NCBI GenBank assembly: GCA_038133505.1
Contig: JAYPTI010000075.1
Span: forward strand, 1 to 15,521
DNA length: 15,521 nucleotides
Source: JAYQUR01 sp038133505
Lineage (GTDB): Bacteria > Pseudomonadota > Alphaproteobacteria > MPNO01 > UBA830
Direction of reading: 5' to 3'
Position numbers and translations under genes: made by a program. Under the pieces are notes generated by a model. That model worked only from the letters and a program-made list of their open reading frames with translations, was not told the origin of the DNA and did no database searches. Below, one piece after another: positions 14,283 through 15,521 of the stretch (within the stretch, counting starts at the first letter, position 1; each line of letters begins with the position of its first letter).

Positions 14283-15506
14283 TCAGACGATCCCGTCCTC
14301 CCGAAGCTTGGCGATCGCCGCGCCATCGAGCCCGATCAGTTCCCCGAGCACCTCGTCGGTATGCTGCCCGAGAACGGGCGGCGCCCGGTCGTACTCGATC
14401 GGGCTTTCCGACATCCGGATGGGATTGGCGACGGTCGGCACCATTCCCGAGACGGGATGCTCGACCTCCCGGCGCGCGCCGCGCGCCTGGACGTGCGGAT
14501 CGTCGAAAATCTGTTCGAGATTGTTGATGGGCCCGCACGGTACGCCGACCACTTCGAGGGCCTGCAACCAGAACGCGCGCGGCCTGGCGGCGATGATCTC
14601 GTTGAGCATCGGTCCCAGGATGCCGCGGTTCTCGACGCGCCCGCGGTTCGTCGCGAAGCGCGGATCGTCGGCCAGATCGGCGCGGCCCGCCGCCTCGCAG
14701 AAGCGCCGGTACTGGCCGTCGTTGCCGACCGCGAGAATGATGTAGTCGTCGGCGGTCTTGTAGGCCTCGTAAGGCACGATGTTGGGATGCGCGTTCCCCA
14801 TCATCGTCGGTGCCTTGTCGGAGACGAGATAGTTCATCGCCTGGTTGGCCATCGCCGCGATCGTCACGTCGAGCAGCGCCATGTCGACATGCTGGCCCTT
14901 GCCGGTTTTGTCGCGGTACGCGAGTGCCGAGAGCGCCGCGATCGTCGTGTAGAGGCCGGTCAGGATATCGGACAGCGCGACGCCGATCTTCTGCGGCCCG
15001 CCGCCCGGCAGGTCCTCGCGCTCGCCGGTCACGCTCATCAAGCCGCCCATCGCCTGGATGAGAAAATCGTATCCCGCGCGCGAGCTGTAGGGGCCGGTCT
15101 GGCCGAACCCGGTGATCGAGCAGTAGACCAGCCGCGGGTTCACCTTGCGGAGGCTCTCGTAGTCCAGCCCGTATTTGGCGAGACCGCCCACCTTGTAGTT
15201 CTCGAGGAGAACGTCGCTCTTCTCGGCGAGCCGGCGCAACAGGTCCTGGCCTTCCGGCTTCGTGATATCGACGGTGACGGATTTCTTGCCGCGGTTCGCC
15301 GACATGAAATAGGCGGCCTCGTCGGTCTCAACGCCGTCTCGGTCGGGCATGAACGGCGGGCCCCAGCCGCGCGTGTCGTCGCCGGTGCCGGGACGTTCGA
15401 TCTTGATCACCTCCGCGCCCAGGTCGGCGAAGGTCTGCCCGGCCCACGGGCCGGCGAGAATGCGGCTCATGTCGAGCACGCGGATATGGTCGAGGGGTTT
15501 CGTCAT
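14283..15506 (-). CDS. Family III CoA-transferase (CaiB/BaiF)
   Basis: A complete 407-residue CaiB/BaiF CoA-transferase, an enzyme that moves CoA between carboxylic acids (for example formyl-CoA/oxalate or carnitine pairs) by way of an aspartyl-CoA anhydride. Family marks are the N-terminal LDHIRVLDMSRILAGPWAGQ, LGAEVIKIERPGTGDDTRGWGP, YFMSANRGKKSVTVDI, and the GFGQTGPYSSRAGYD glycine loop. The likely catalytic Asp180 is in GVALSDILTG, followed by ARGARREVEHP near the C-terminus. Length matches the family (about 390-420). Substrates cannot be read from sequence. Only 15 bp upstream are visible and no ribosome site is seen in them. The gene is followed 78 bp later by the broken marR on the same strand, so the regulator may once have controlled this or a neighbouring aromatic or carboxylic acid pathway. 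Confidence 0.94.
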   Translation of the reverse strand: MTKPLDHIRVLDMSRILAGPWAGQTFADLGAEVIKIERPGTGDDTRGWGPPFMPDRDGVETDEAAYFMSANRGKKSVTVDITKPEGQDLLRRLAEKSDVLLENYKVGGLAKYGLDYESLRKVNPRLVYCSITGFGQTGPYSSRAGYDFLIQAMGGLMSVTGEREDLPGGGPQKIGVALSDILTGLYTTIAALSALAYRDKTGKGQHVDMALLDVTIAAMANQAMNYLVSDKAPTMMGNAHPNIVPYEAYKTADDYIILAVGNDGQYRRFCEAAGRADLADDPRFATNRGRVENRGILGPMLNEIIAARPRAFWLQALEVVGVPCGPINNLEQIFDDPHVQARGARREVEHPVSGMVPTVANPIRMSESPIEYDRAPPVLGQHTDEVLGELIGLDGAAIAKLREDGIV

Positions 15507-15521
15507 GGGTCGAACTATAAC

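Overview
The window comes from a GC-rich genome, most likely an alphaproteobacterium. This rests on a 'TGTCA-C/T-CCCG' extragenic palindrome of a type common in that class, a Bug/TctC binding protein, an FprA-type reductase, an MCP that lacks a C-terminal receptor pentapeptide, and strong GC bias at third codon positions. I cannot name the genus. No rRNA, tRNA, CRISPR array, transposase or phage gene was seen.

Layout from left to right. A ParD antitoxin cut by the window edge overlaps its ParE toxin (3-529). A convergent Tat-exported nicotinamidase/isochorismatase-like hydrolase follows (580-1314). The next 427 bp have no gene (1315-1741). They hold a large inverted repeat and a 10-N assembly gap sitting in a tandem repeat of about 60 bp. 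Then comes a glutathione S-transferase gene broken by an in-frame amber codon (1742-2371, minus). Divergent from it is a GNAT-nitrilase fusion (2533-4122), followed by a cupin (4191 on). The cupin frame has no stop at the expected place and runs antisense into the next gene. On the minus strand, an ionotropic-glutamate-receptor-like ligand-gated channel (5250-6401) is followed 19 bp later by a dimeric alpha/beta-barrel protein (4640-5230).

Divergent from the channel is a 4,5-dihydroxyphthalate-decarboxylase-like gene with a one-base frameshift (6567-7540). It converges on a cytoplasmic Asp-box beta-propeller protein (7567-8709). Divergent again is an orphan TctC-type solute receptor (8881-9897), which ends in a clear terminator. 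Next are an FprA ferredoxin-NADP reductase (10067-11386) and a 701-residue chemoreceptor (11578-13683). The chemoreceptor and a frameshifted MarR regulator (13745-14204) face each other across a shared bidirectional hairpin. A complete family III (CaiB/BaiF) CoA-transferase (14283-15506) closes the window on the minus strand.

The genes look like ordinary accessory metabolism and sensing: uptake or detection of small organic acids, amide or nitrile hydrolysis, CoA activation, redox supply and chemotaxis. They do not form one integrated machine. The most unusual individual item is the channel-type glutamate-receptor homologue. Three genes are interrupted (GST, decarboxylase-like, MarR) and a fourth has lost its stop (cupin). 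Together with the N gap, this suggests either local decay or an imperfect draft assembly, and the sequence alone cannot decide between them. I found no convincing new multi-gene system.
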